This document shows positions 44,864 to 54,329 of a DNA stretch of 64,000 bases, piece after piece. The notes beneath the pieces were generated by a model that made no database searches, was not told the origin of the DNA, and worked only from the letters and a program-made list of their open reading frames with translations. A program made the position numbers and the translations under genes. This DNA comes from Spirochaetota bacterium (GTDB lineage: Bacteria; Spirochaetota; GWB1-36-13; JAKPDD01): NCBI GenBank assembly GCA_029552945.1, contig JAKPDD010000041.1, forward strand, positions 23,104 through 87,103, in the 5' to 3' direction. How positions within the stretch are numbered: the stretch's first letter is position 1; each line of letters starts with the position of its first letter.

Positions 44864-45565
44864 TTGCTATTTTTAGGTAGTTTGATAAATGTAATAACAG
44901 TTGGTATTGGGGGCAGTATTGGCCTTTTGGTTTATAAAAATATACCTAAAAGAGTTATTGAGATATCTTTTCAAGGTGTTGGTATACTTACTTTTTTTAT
45001 AGGCATTAAGATGGCTCTAGTTGGAAATGATATTATAATTATGGCTCTATCTATTATTTTTGGGACCATACTGGGGGAATATATAGATATTGAGACTAGG
45101 ATTAACAATAATATAGAAAAGGCAAAACTAAAGTTTAAAATAAAGAATGAGAAGCTTTCATCAGGGATTACTACCTCGTTCATGCTATTTTGTATAGGTT
45201 CTATGACAATACTTGGGACTATGGAAGAGGGCCTTGGGCAGGGTTCAAAGATATTAATAACTAAAGCAATTCTTGATGGTTTTGCAAGTATAGGGCTTTC
45301 ATCCTCTCTTGGTATAGGAGTTATATTTTCTGTTCTTCCCCTTTTTATATTTCAGGGTTCTTTAACCCTTTTTTTTAAATTATTTGGTAATATGATAACA
45401 AATGACTTGCTTAATATACTTACAGGAGTGGGAGGACTTCTTATAATAGGACTTGGAATAACACTAATAGGAATAAAAAATATAAGAGTGCTTAATATGA
45501 CACCATCATTGCTGTTTTCTATTTTGATATATATTGTAAAAAAAATAGCAATTAAATTATTCTAA
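44864..45565 (+). CDS. DUF554-family membrane protein
   Basis: A 233-residue protein with about six hydrophobic segments, matching the DUF554 (YdfK-like) family (VGIGGSIGLLVYKNIP, GTILGEYIDIE, EEGLGQGSKILITKAILDGFASI). Transport is presumed from topology; no substrate is established. I start at the TTG at 44864, five bases after AAAGGAG (44852-44858). An upstream in-frame start at 44732 would run into metH and has no site. It is divergent from metH. Confidence 0.88.
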   Translation: MLFLGSLINVITVGIGGSIGLLVYKNIPKRVIEISFQGVGILTFFIGIKMALVGNDIIIMALSIIFGTILGEYIDIETRINNNIEKAKLKFKIKNEKLSSGITTSFMLFCIGSMTILGTMEEGLGQGSKILITKAILDGFASIGLSSSLGIGVIFSVLPLFIFQGSLTLFFKLFGNMITNDLLNILTGVGGLLIIGLGITLIGIKNIRVLNMTPSLLFSILIYIVKKIAIKLF

Positions 45566-45710
45566 ATAGTTATTATTAACTTTTCTTTATGTATAAAATA
45601 TTTTTTAATTTTAATAGTTTTTCGAGTTTATTTTTAAATTGATTTCATAGCTTTTTTATATTCTGCTTTCTGTTTAAAGGTGTGTTTATAAAAATTTTTT
45701 TGATAAAATT

Positions 45711-45860
45711 TTATTCTTTTTCTATATTATCTAAAATTTTTTTAACACCAAAAGCTAAGTTTTCATAATATTTGGAAAGAAAAATATTCCCCCACATACC
45801 AAATAGTAATGACATTGATTGATAGTGATCAAGTAAAGACTTTAAAAATAAGTTTTTCAT
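45711..45860 (-). CDS. Unannotated 49-residue protein downstream of a sensor kinase
   Basis: A 50-codon frame from ATG at 45860 to TAA at 45711-45713, preceded by an unusually good GAGGAAG ribosome site about seven bases upstream. The peptide starts MKNLFLKSLLDHYQSMS and ends KKILDNIEKE; it has a central Gly/Met/Trp segment (LLFGMWGNIF) and could form an amphipathic helix. It lies 14 bases after the histidine kinase stop, same strand. No family is recognised. Good start signals in a sequence with frequent stop codons make it more likely real than chance. Confidence 0.6.
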   Translation of the reverse strand: MKNLFLKSLLDHYQSMSLLFGMWGNIFLSKYYENLAFGVKKILDNIEKE

Positions 45861-45874
45861 TTTAAACTTCCTCT

Positions 45875-48349
45875 CTATACTTCAATTTTAAGTTTATCTT
45901 TTAAAATAGTTTTTATTATATTAATTGATTCTCCTATAGAATAACCTTCAAGTGTATCTTTAATATTGACATTATTGCACTCTTTTTTTGCCATAAAATC
46001 ATTTATAGGTATTGAAACAATAATTGGAATATTTGATGGGTTGTTTTTTTCTATATAATTTATTGCGTAGAGTATATCATTGCCTGATATAAGTTTTATA
46101 ATAATAATGTCTGGCTTAACTGATTCTATATCTTCTAAAGATTCTGTTGCATGTACTAAAAAGCCGTTTGACAATAAAATTTCTTTAATGTTATATATGT
46201 TTTCTTCATTACCTAAAATTAATACTTTATTTATATTTTCATAATTGTCAATTTCTTCTTTTATTGTATTAATACATTCTTTATCGTTTATAATAAAACT
46301 AGTGTTTTTTAATACAAGTATTGTATTATTCTTAAGTGTTACGATGGGGATTGTAATAAATTTATTTGTGGAAATTTTCTTCAATTTTTCTATATTCTCA
46401 ACTATTTTAAGACCACTTAATGTACATATGTTAAATAAGACAATATCTGATTCATTATATAATATTTTTTCAAGTAACTCAGATTCTGTGAGACTTGGTG
46501 ATATAAAACCGATTGTTTCAAAAAAAAATCTATACTTAAAATCTATTTCATCATTTCCTGTTATTACAAACGCTTTTTTTGAATATTTTTTATCTTTATT
46601 GCCTATACTTAAAGGCAAGTGAAATACAAATGTTGTGCCACTGTTAACTTGGCTTTCAACATCTATATCGCCGCCCATGGATTTAATTAATTTTTTTACT
46701 ATATAAAGGCCAAGTCCAAGCCCTTCTTTTGATTTTGAAAGATATGTTTGTCCGTGGTAAAACTTTTTGAATATATTTTTTATTTTATCTTCAGGTATTC
46801 CGATACCTGTATCAGAGATTTTAAAATATATTTTATTATCATCATTGTATATTGATAGTGAAACAGTTCCCTCTTCTGTAAACTTTATTGCGTTGTTTAT
46901 AAGATTGTTTAATACCTGTACTATTTTATCTTTATCTGTTATTATATAATTTATAATACTATTTTTTTCAAGTCTAAAATCAATTTTGTCTTTATTATAT
47001 GTGTATTTTAATGAGTTAAATAAATTAATGCAGTATTTTATTATCTCATCGATCTCTACTATATTGTTTTCTATTTTTATTTCTCCTATCTCAATTTCAC
47101 TTAAAGTAAGGCTTGTATTTATTATTCTAAGGAGTCTTGTTGCACTTTCTTTAATAATATTGATTGATTCTAATAACTCTTTTGTAAGGGAATCCTGATA
47201 ATATGTTAAAATTATTTCTGCTGTACCTAAAATGCCGTTTAATGGGGTTTTGATCTCGTGTGCAAGAACAGCTATAAAATCATCTTTTTCTTTATTTGAG
47301 TTTTCAAGTATTTTTTTTGATTCAGCAAGTTTAATAAAATTGGTTTTTATTTCATTTAACATGTTTATAAATGTTCTTGCAAGTATACCAAACTCATCGT
47401 TTTTTGAGGAATATTTTTCAAGTTTTATAATGCTTTTATTTTCCCATATGTTTTCTAAAGATTCTTTTAGTATTTTTAGCGGATTTACAAAAACATTTTT
47501 TAAAAAACTATTTGAAATTGTTATAATAATCAAGATTATTATTAGGGTTATTGATATAAATATAAATGATAATTTGTCATAATATCCAATAACTGTTTCA
47601 TAATCATACTCAATTATAAAATACAACATTGTGTTGTCAAATATTTCCTGGTAGTTTGATATGAATATTCTTTTATTGTTTTCTATAAGTACTTGTTTTG
47701 AAGTATTTATATTTATAAAATCTTTTAAGTCTGTACCTACATTATATGGGAAACTTGAATATATTAGTTTATCCATATAAAATATGTTGATAGATAATAT
47801 TGGTAATGAGTAATCTGATAATACTGCTATTTCACTTGTTTTTAGAAGCTCAAGGAAGTAGAGATCAACTTTAAATGTTATATTGTCTCTGTTTATAAAG
47901 ACAGAAATATAGTAAGATTCTTTATCTCTTTTGATGTAATCCTGAAAATATATCGGAACATTTAAGATCTTATCTTCTTTTTCTAGTTTTCCATATATAA
48001 CTCTATTATCTTTTATTACACTTATATCACGTATTGAGAAGTTTTTATCTATATTTTTTTTATAGTTTATAAAGCTTTTAATACTATCTTTTATTAATTC
48101 TCTATTTTCTATTTTTATAAACTCTTTTATTTTGGATAAGTCTATAAACTTTATTACTGAAAGTATCTCGTCTTTAATTGAGTTTGCTACAAATAATGAT
48201 ATATGTTTTGTTGTGTCAAAATAAGTATCTTTTATATTTTTTTTTATAAATGCTCTTGTATGAATTAAGATTAAAATTATAAATAGTACTATAAAAGCAA
48301 AAAATATAATTAGAAAAATCTTGAACTTATTTAGTATTGTATTTTTCAT
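45875..48349 (-). CDS. Membrane histidine kinase with two degenerate receiver-like domains
   Basis: An 824-residue protein with TM1 (9-29), a periplasmic sensor of about 230 residues, TM2 (261-283), a HAMP-type linker (about 285-337), H-box VLAHEIKTPLNG (His364), N-box LNNLINNAIKF and G1 DTGIGIPEDK with GLGLGLYIVKKL. After the kinase core come about 230 residues shaped like two receiver domains. In SDIVLFNICTL and PDIIIIKLISG, the position of the phospho-acceptor Asp is Asn or Lys. They probably cannot be phosphorylated and may act as interaction modules. It lies 5 bp downstream of a periplasmic-binding lipoprotein gene, a likely sensing partner. Confidence 0.9.
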   Translation of the reverse strand: MKNTILNKFKIFLIIFFAFIVLFIILILIHTRAFIKKNIKDTYFDTTKHISLFVANSIKDEILSVIKFIDLSKIKEFIKIENRELIKDSIKSFINYKKNIDKNFSIRDISVIKDNRVIYGKLEKEDKILNVPIYFQDYIKRDKESYYISVFINRDNITFKVDLYFLELLKTSEIAVLSDYSLPILSINIFYMDKLIYSSFPYNVGTDLKDFININTSKQVLIENNKRIFISNYQEIFDNTMLYFIIEYDYETVIGYYDKLSFIFISITLIIILIIITISNSFLKNVFVNPLKILKESLENIWENKSIIKLEKYSSKNDEFGILARTFINMLNEIKTNFIKLAESKKILENSNKEKDDFIAVLAHEIKTPLNGILGTAEIILTYYQDSLTKELLESINIIKESATRLLRIINTSLTLSEIEIGEIKIENNIVEIDEIIKYCINLFNSLKYTYNKDKIDFRLEKNSIINYIITDKDKIVQVLNNLINNAIKFTEEGTVSLSIYNDDNKIYFKISDTGIGIPEDKIKNIFKKFYHGQTYLSKSKEGLGLGLYIVKKLIKSMGGDIDVESQVNSGTTFVFHLPLSIGNKDKKYSKKAFVITGNDEIDFKYRFFFETIGFISPSLTESELLEKILYNESDIVLFNICTLSGLKIVENIEKLKKISTNKFITIPIVTLKNNTILVLKNTSFIINDKECINTIKEEIDNYENINKVLILGNEENIYNIKEILLSNGFLVHATESLEDIESVKPDIIIIKLISGNDILYAINYIEKNNPSNIPIIVSIPINDFMAKKECNNVNIKDTLEGYSIGESINIIKTILKDKLKIEV

Positions 48350-48354
48350 TTATT

Positions 48355-49434
48355 TTAGTCCTCAATAAATAAAACCTCTTTATTTTTAATTGTTGCCATT
48401 TTAAAAGGGATTGAAATTATATTGCCCTCTTTTTTAATAATTGTACCAAAGACGCTTATATATGTAAAACTTTTTGTGAATTGATTTTTTATATCACTCC
48501 TGTTTTTAATATTTTTATCGTGAATAAAAGTAATCGTCATTTTTAATATGTCGTATGAAAGAGATGAGAATAATGATATGTTCTTATCAAACATTTTTTT
48601 ATACTCTTTATTTAAATTAAATCCAATTGGGTAGTTTTTATCATGTATTTTAAGACCTGTTATAAAAGATTTACTATTCTCAGGAATAAGTTCATAATTG
48701 TTGAATGATGAAGGTAATATCAAAGTTCCTCTAAAATCTATTTTTCTTAGTTCTTTTAATATAGTTTCTACATTATCAGGGTATAAAGAAAATATTATTA
48801 CCTGATATTTTATTAAGTCTTGTATTATTTTATTAATATTTTTTTTAATTTTTTCATTTGTAAAATCTACAGCATAATAGCTTATATCTTTATCTTTAAT
48901 CTCTTTATTTATTAACTCTTTCATATAGATACCAAAAGGTTCTTCTTGATATACTAAAACTATGTTTTTTAGATTTTTACTTTCTAATAAATTCTTGTAT
49001 GCTATTACTCTTTCATGAGTTGGTATAAAATAGTTAAATACAGTAGAATTTGGTGAAATTTCATTTCTTATATCATCTTTTGCAGCAAGTGCAAAAACAG
49101 GAATATTGTTTTTTACTACATCATCTTTTATACTGTCATATATAAAACTGCTTGTTATTATATAAAAAAGTGGCTTTTTCTCTTCTTCAATTTCTAAAAA
49201 AGTTTTTCTAATTATATCCTTATCAAGATTGACTTCAACTTGATTAATGTCTAGATTATAACTCTTAAATTTTTTATTGAATTCTTTTAAAAACAGGATT
49301 ATTCCTCTCTTAGTTTCTTCACTTATATATTCAACAGGTGGATAAATAAAACATATGTTTATCTCATTTGTTTTTGAACAACTTAATAAATGTAATAATA
49401 TATATAATGAAAATATTACTAGTGTTTTTTTCAT
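48355..49434 (-). CDS. Periplasmic-binding-protein-type lipoprotein
   Basis: A 359-residue lipoprotein (lipobox LLSC, Cys19). The rest has the two-lobed fold of type I periplasmic binding proteins, as in branched-chain amino acid receptors: IYPPVEYISEETKRGI, IPVFALAAKDDI, HERVIAYKNLLESKNLKNIVLVYQEEPFG and VIIFSLYPDNVETILKELR. No ABC transporter genes are nearby. Placement immediately before the membrane histidine kinase (5-bp gap) suggests it presents a ligand to that kinase. GAGGG precedes the ATG. The ligand is unknown. Confidence 0.82.
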   Translation of the reverse strand: MKKTLVIFSLYILLHLLSCSKTNEINICFIYPPVEYISEETKRGIILFLKEFNKKFKSYNLDINQVEVNLDKDIIRKTFLEIEEEKKPLFYIITSSFIYDSIKDDVVKNNIPVFALAAKDDIRNEISPNSTVFNYFIPTHERVIAYKNLLESKNLKNIVLVYQEEPFGIYMKELINKEIKDKDISYYAVDFTNEKIKKNINKIIQDLIKYQVIIFSLYPDNVETILKELRKIDFRGTLILPSSFNNYELIPENSKSFITGLKIHDKNYPIGFNLNKEYKKMFDKNISLFSSLSYDILKMTITFIHDKNIKNRSDIKNQFTKSFTYISVFGTIIKKEGNIISIPFKMATIKNKEVLFIED

Positions 49435-49485
49435 AAACCCTCACCAATAAAAAAATTAAAATTACTATAAATCTATTATAAATAA

Positions 49486-50565
49486 CTATAAATGAATTTC
49501 AAGTAATTTATTTTCTGGTTCTTCACTTACATAATCATTTTCAACATATATTGTTATATTGCTTCCTTTGAAATTATTATCTTCTATATCCTTAATTTCA
49601 TTAAGGAAAATTGAATTAAATGTCTCAAACATTTCTATTATAAATGTATGTGAAGCGTTGACTCCCTTGAAGACATATCTTTGAGAGTTTGGCAAAATAT
49701 TAGCCATTGTATAAGAATGATATGTATCTATAATTTTATCATGTTGACCTGAGAAAACAACTGTTGGGACTCTTATATCTTTTAGAATATTTGTTCCATC
49801 AAAATTATCAGAAGTATATAATGATCCTTCTATTGAACCTACAGTATTTCTCTCAATATTTTCTTTTATGAGGTTATCTATTGTTGGTCTGAATCTTCTT
49901 AAAAAATTGTCAGAAAATATTATACCCATAAGTTTTTTTGTAATAAGTTCCTGTTTCTTTATATCAGGTATATTAAGGCTTAATATTTCTTTAGTTATTT
50001 CATCGTTATAAGAGATTATACCCTCTTTTTTTATAAAAGTTGCTATTAAGAAAAGACCAAGTACTTTATTTTGGTTTCTGTGAGTATATGTCATAGCAAT
50101 AGGACCACCCGCACTTATTGCAGTAATAAAGAACTTTTTATCTTTTAAAGGCGTATTTTTTACTATTTCATCAATAATCTTAATTTGAGAGTCCATACTA
50201 TATTTTACTCCTTCTGGCTTACTCGATTTTCCCTGGCCTAAAAGATCAAAGAGTATAATATTATAACCACTTCTTAAAATCTCTGCTTTTTGATATCTCC
50301 AAAGATTGACACTTGAAGAAAATCCATTTATAAAGAGTATCCAGTTATTATTAGTTTTCCTTGAATACTCTTCAACAAAAATGTTTATATTTTCTTTTCT
50401 TATGTTATCTGTTTTTATCTCTGGTAGTTCAACTATCAATGATATATTTTTTTCTTTTACAGATGTATCTGATGGAATCTCAAGATATGATTTTAAATAG
50501 TCAGAATCTATTCCGTGGTCAATATTTTTATAATTTTTTCTTACTATAAATACTTCTCTTTCCAT
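49486..50565 (-). CDS. Alpha/beta hydrolase
   Basis: A 359-residue hydrolase with INGFSSSVNLWRYQ, FDLLGQGKSSKP and a nucleophile elbow AISAGGP, where Ala replaces the first Gly of GxSxG. The acid is in FSGQHDKIID and the histidine in NASHTFIIEMF. About 80 residues at the start and a tail of acidic and Asn-rich sequence are additional. I start at the ATG at 50565 after AGAGG; an upstream TTG-type extension to 50643 has no site. No signal peptide. The 51-bp gap to the binding protein makes co-transcription possible. Confidence 0.85.
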   Translation of the reverse strand: MEREVFIVRKNYKNIDHGIDSDYLKSYLEIPSDTSVKEKNISLIVELPEIKTDNIRKENINIFVEEYSRKTNNNWILFINGFSSSVNLWRYQKAEILRSGYNIILFDLLGQGKSSKPEGVKYSMDSQIKIIDEIVKNTPLKDKKFFITAISAGGPIAMTYTHRNQNKVLGLFLIATFIKKEGIISYNDEITKEILSLNIPDIKKQELITKKLMGIIFSDNFLRRFRPTIDNLIKENIERNTVGSIEGSLYTSDNFDGTNILKDIRVPTVVFSGQHDKIIDTYHSYTMANILPNSQRYVFKGVNASHTFIIEMFETFNSIFLNEIKDIEDNNFKGSNITIYVENDYVSEEPENKLLEIHL

Positions 50566-50639
50566 AAGAACACCTCTTTCTATTTTTTTAAAGCCACTTA
50601 AATCAGTAATAAAAGATATAAAAATTTTGGTTAAAAAAA

Positions 50640-50668
50640 TCAAGTATTTTATAAAAAAAATCCGATTT
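50640..50668 (+). promoter_or_regulatory. Weak sigma-28-like promoter before cheA
   Basis: TCCGATTT (50661-50668) matches six of eight bases of GCCGATAA, including the CCGAT core. TCAAGTAT (50640-50647) matches six of eight of TAAAGTTT. The spacing of 13 between the octamers is two bases longer than the usual 11, so confidence is low. The resulting start is about 25 bases before cheA. Confidence 0.3.
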
Positions 50669-50701
50669 TTTATTAAACAATATAACTGAGTAAGGTATAT
50701 T

Positions 50702-52591
50702 ATGGAAATAATAAGAAATGCTTTTTTACAGGATATAGAAGATTATGTAGAAGATATGACTTATATTATTTCTAAGATATCTGATGGAATTAATGATGAA
50801 ATGATAAATAATATTTTTAGGATTTTTCATTCAATAAAGGCGAGTACTAACATATTGGGATATAGGAATCTTTCAAATTCTATTAATGAAATAGAAAATA
50901 TTATAAATAATTTTAAGTCTAAAAAAATTGATATTAATAAATATAAAAATATAGTTTTTGATCTTCAAGATATTATATTAGAACTAAAGTCTTTTATAAT
51001 GGAAAAAAAAGAAGATGATACACCTCTAAAGAATGATATAGATTTTAAAATAAAGAGAATAAAAGATACAATATCTATTAAAGAAGTAAGGTTTCTTTTA
51101 TCATTTTCAAGTGATATAATGAAAATATGCGACCCACTTGCATATATTAAAATTTTAAAAAAAAATTTTGATATAGAAGTTTTTCCTATAAAAGATATAC
51201 CAACAATAGAAAATATAAATCCAGTTGAGTATTACACGAAATGGGAAATAGTTTCAAAGAGTAATATTGATATTTCCGAAATCAAAAAAGTATTTGAATT
51301 TCTTGATGAGGAATATTACAAGATTGATATAATTAATAATGTTAAAGAAGAGAAAAGATTTGATAAAAAAGTTATCGAGAATAATGGTAATATAAATAAA
51401 GAGATAAAGTATGACTTTCTTAAGGTTTCTTCAAGAGACATTGATATTTTGCTTGATATATTAAATGAAATAACATCAATTTTTTCTACAATAAAAGGTT
51501 TAACAGGTGATGAAAGAATACTGGATGTAATTGAATCAGCAGACTCCAATATATTTTTGTTTCAACAGATACTTACAAATATGAGACTTGTGAGTTTAGA
51601 GCCCCTATTGTATCAGTTCTATAGAGTTGTTAACGAATATTCAAATAAAGTTGGTAAGTCTATAAACCTTAAAATAATAGGTGCTGACATTTTAGTTGAT
51701 AAATCAATATTTGACATAATAGAGACCCCACTTAATCATATCATAAGGAATGCAATAGATCATGGGATAGAGTACCAGGATGAGAGGTTAAAGAAAGGTA
51801 AAAGCCAGAATGGGAATATAATAATAAACTGTTATACGCAGGAGAATAATATAATAATAGGTATAAAGGATGATGGTAGAGGTATAGATATTGAAAAAAT
51901 AAAAGAAAAAGCTAAAAAAAATGGCTTGAAATATGTGGAATCAGATATTATGAACCTTATTTTTGAACCTGGCTTTTCTACAACAGATGAAATTACAGAG
52001 TATTCGGGTAGGGGTTTTGGGCTCGATATAGTTAAGGAAAACATTAGGAAAGTAATGGGTGATATAGAGGTTAAAACAAAAAAAGACTTTGGTACTGAGT
52101 TTATAATAAAATTGCCTATATCATTATTTATAACAGATGCTATAATATTTTTAATTGGTAATCAAAAATATGCTATACCTGTCAATTATGTAGATAAAAT
52201 AATTAAGTTTAATAAAATAAATAGTATAAGTAAACTTGAGGGAAAACTTGATATGGCAAGAATAGATGATAAATTCTATCCAATTATTTATCTTGACAGG
52301 GTATTTAGCAATGTAAAATATTCAAATTATATTGACAAAGAAAAGTCAGAACTTCTAGTTTTTAATATTGGTAATGGGTTTGCTATATTTACAGATAAAA
52401 TAATTGGTCAAGAAAAATTGTTTATAAAAGGTACACCAGCTATAACAAAAATAGAGGATAGTATAGTTGGTTGTTCACTACTTGATGGAGCCCTGGTTTT
52501 TGTACTTGATATATTTAGTTTATATAAAAAGATAAAATCAAGATATAATTTTTACGTGGTAAACAATGAAGTAGAGAGTTTTATGATATGA
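50702..52591 (+). CDS. cheA: CheA-family chemosensory histidine kinase
   Basis: The 629 residues show the domains of CheA: HPt with FHSIKASTN (His43); a second domain (about 125-225, DPLAYIKILKKNFD...YYTKWEI); the dimerisation helices (about 245-300, TNMRLVSLEPLLYQFYRVV); the ATPase NHIIRNAIDHG with GKSQNGNIIIN and GRGFGLDIVKENI; and a CheW-like C-terminus (about 490-629). The phospho-His motif has Ala where Gly is usual (HSIKAS), still compatible with function. No chemoreceptor, CheY, CheR or CheB gene is in the window, so output may be through the following phosphatase. CheW overlaps it by four bases. Confidence 0.95.
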   Translation: MEIIRNAFLQDIEDYVEDMTYIISKISDGINDEMINNIFRIFHSIKASTNILGYRNLSNSINEIENIINNFKSKKIDINKYKNIVFDLQDIILELKSFIMEKKEDDTPLKNDIDFKIKRIKDTISIKEVRFLLSFSSDIMKICDPLAYIKILKKNFDIEVFPIKDIPTIENINPVEYYTKWEIVSKSNIDISEIKKVFEFLDEEYYKIDIINNVKEEKRFDKKVIENNGNINKEIKYDFLKVSSRDIDILLDILNEITSIFSTIKGLTGDERILDVIESADSNIFLFQQILTNMRLVSLEPLLYQFYRVVNEYSNKVGKSINLKIIGADILVDKSIFDIIETPLNHIIRNAIDHGIEYQDERLKKGKSQNGNIIINCYTQENNIIIGIKDDGRGIDIEKIKEKAKKNGLKYVESDIMNLIFEPGFSTTDEITEYSGRGFGLDIVKENIRKVMGDIEVKTKKDFGTEFIIKLPISLFITDAIIFLIGNQKYAIPVNYVDKIIKFNKINSISKLEGKLDMARIDDKFYPIIYLDRVFSNVKYSNYIDKEKSELLVFNIGNGFAIFTDKIIGQEKLFIKGTPAITKIEDSIVGCSLLDGALVFVLDIFSLYKKIKSRYNFYVVNNEVESFMI

Positions 52592-53088
52592 ATATATATG
52601 ACAATAATGATTATATTGACAATGAAGAAGATATTTTAAGAGATATAATAGGATCAACAAAAGATAAAGATAAGTTTATAATTTTTAAAGTTGAAAATGA
52701 AAGGTATGCAATAAATATAAAGGATGTTGTTGAACTTGTAAGGTATGATGATGAAAAGATAACAAGAGAAGTTCCAAATATTCCACCGTATATTATAGGT
52801 ATAATGACACTAAGAGGACTTGTATTTCCTGTTATAGACTTTAAAAAAAAGATAGGTATTCCAGGAGGAAATTATACTAAGTTTAATATAATAATTGTTA
52901 CTGAAGATAGTGAGAATAATAGGTTTGGAGTAGTTGTTGAGGATATTGAAAATATATTGCCTTTAAGAGAGTCTACTACTAAACCACCTGAGGTTGGTAA
53001 TATAAATGTAGACTTTATAAAATGTATATCTGACTTTAATAATAATATGGTTTCTATTATAGACATAGATAAATTACTGAAGGCTTAG
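52588..53088 (+). CDS. cheW: CheW-like coupling protein
   Basis: A 166-residue SH3-like adaptor (FKVENERYAINIKDVVELVRY, IPPYIIGIMTLRGLVFPVIDFKKKIGI, RFGVVVEDIENIL) that connects CheA to receptors. The N-terminal 30 residues are acidic and not part of the fold. Start overlaps cheA (ATGA) and stop is three bases before the phosphatase gene, so the three are one translational unit. Confidence 0.95.
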   Translation: MNIYDNNDYIDNEEDILRDIIGSTKDKDKFIIFKVENERYAINIKDVVELVRYDDEKITREVPNIPPYIIGIMTLRGLVFPVIDFKKKIGIPGGNYTKFNIIIVTEDSENNRFGVVVEDIENILPLRESTTKPPEVGNINVDFIKCISDFNNNMVSIIDIDKLLKA

Positions 53089-53091
53089 TTA

Positions 53092-54324
53092 ATGGAGATT
53101 AATGAAGTTAAGATACCTTTATGGCAACTTAAACAGGCACAGAAAATTCAGCTTGGTTTTTTACCACAACAGATAAAACCATGGAACTGTCTTTCATTTT
53201 CTTATCAGTACCATTCTTTTGATCCGATAGGTGGAGATTATCTTGACTTTTTTGATATAAAAGGCAACAAAAAAGGTATACTTATAGCAGATGTATCAGG
53301 ACATGGAATACCTGCCTCAATCCTTACAGCAATGGCAAAAATAAGTTTTTCAAACCATGCAATAGAATCAGATTCACCAAAGGAGATATTAAAAAGGGTT
53401 AATATAGACCTATGTAGGTTTATAAGTGGTTCAGGGTTGTATATAACAGCCTTTTTACTTGTTATTGACCAGGATCATATATTGAGTTTTTCGTCTGCAG
53501 GACACCCTGGGGCAATCTACTATAATAATAAAAAAGATAATTTTCAGGAACTTAAAACAAAAGGGCTTTTTGTTGGCATGTTTGAGGATGCATGGGAGAC
53601 ATACCATGAAGATAAGATCCAGATAAACCCTGGTGACAGAATAATATTATACACAGATGGGATAATAGAAGCAAGGGATAAACATGGAGTACAATACGGG
53701 ATAAAGAGACTTGAGGAAGTTGTAAAGTTTTCTTATGCACTACCCCCTGATATAATGAGTAAGATGATAATAAATGATGTAAGAGAGTTTGCAAAAGATG
53801 GTTATATTAATGATGATATGAGTGTTCTTGTGATTGAAGCTGATCTTTCTTATGAAAAGTTTAAAAAACATTATATTGAAGGTAAAAAATATTTTGAAAG
53901 CAAGAATCTTAAGTGGGTTAATGAGTATATTAAAGCTTTCGAATACAATAAGGATAATTATGAAGTCTCTTTCAATCTTGGAAAGTTTTTTCTTAAAAAT
54001 TGTAAATATGATAAAGCAGAGGAAGCATTTTTAAGACTTGTTAAAAATAGAATAGTTGATCCTAAATTATATTTTTATCTTAGTAAAGTGTATATAGAAC
54101 AAAAAAAGTATGTTAAAGCACTCGAGTTTTTAAAAGAGATTGAAAGGGAATATCCTATGTTCAGAGAGGCTGTTAATAATATAGCTTACTGTTATTATAA
54201 GATGGGAAAACTTAAAGAAGCTAAAGAAAAGTATGAAGAGATATCAAGAAGGTTTAGAGGGTATTCCTATTATTATGAAAGAATTATTAAATTTATAAAT
54301 AATAAAATACTAAATATTAAATAA
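53092..54324 (+). CDS. RsbU/SpoIIE-type PP2C phosphatase with C-terminal TPRs
   Basis: The 410 residues open with a phosphatase domain (about 10-260): AQKIQLGFLPQQIKP, FDPIGGDYLDFF, IADVSGHGIPASI, ILYTDGIIEARD and DDMSVLVIEAD, including the metal-binding aspartates. Tetratricopeptide repeats follow (about 265-410; FNLGKFFLKNCKYDKAEEAF, LYFYLSKVYIEQKKY). Such enzymes dephosphorylate STAS antagonists. Being in one operon with cheA and cheW, the phosphatase may be controlled by the chemosensory array. Candidate STAS substrates are encoded at 35757 and 42068. Confidence 0.93.
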   Translation: MEINEVKIPLWQLKQAQKIQLGFLPQQIKPWNCLSFSYQYHSFDPIGGDYLDFFDIKGNKKGILIADVSGHGIPASILTAMAKISFSNHAIESDSPKEILKRVNIDLCRFISGSGLYITAFLLVIDQDHILSFSSAGHPGAIYYNNKKDNFQELKTKGLFVGMFEDAWETYHEDKIQINPGDRIILYTDGIIEARDKHGVQYGIKRLEEVVKFSYALPPDIMSKMIINDVREFAKDGYINDDMSVLVIEADLSYEKFKKHYIEGKKYFESKNLKWVNEYIKAFEYNKDNYEVSFNLGKFFLKNCKYDKAEEAFLRLVKNRIVDPKLYFYLSKVYIEQKKYVKALEFLKEIEREYPMFREAVNNIAYCYYKMGKLKEAKEKYEEISRRFRGYSYYYERIIKFINNKILNIK

Positions 54325-54329
54325 AAATT

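Noticed and set aside
44732..45565. Longer DUF554 start at 44732
   Set aside because: It would overlap metH, lacks a ribosome site, and adds a Leu/Ile/Phe sequence unlike the family; the TTG at 44864 has AAAGGAG at five bases.
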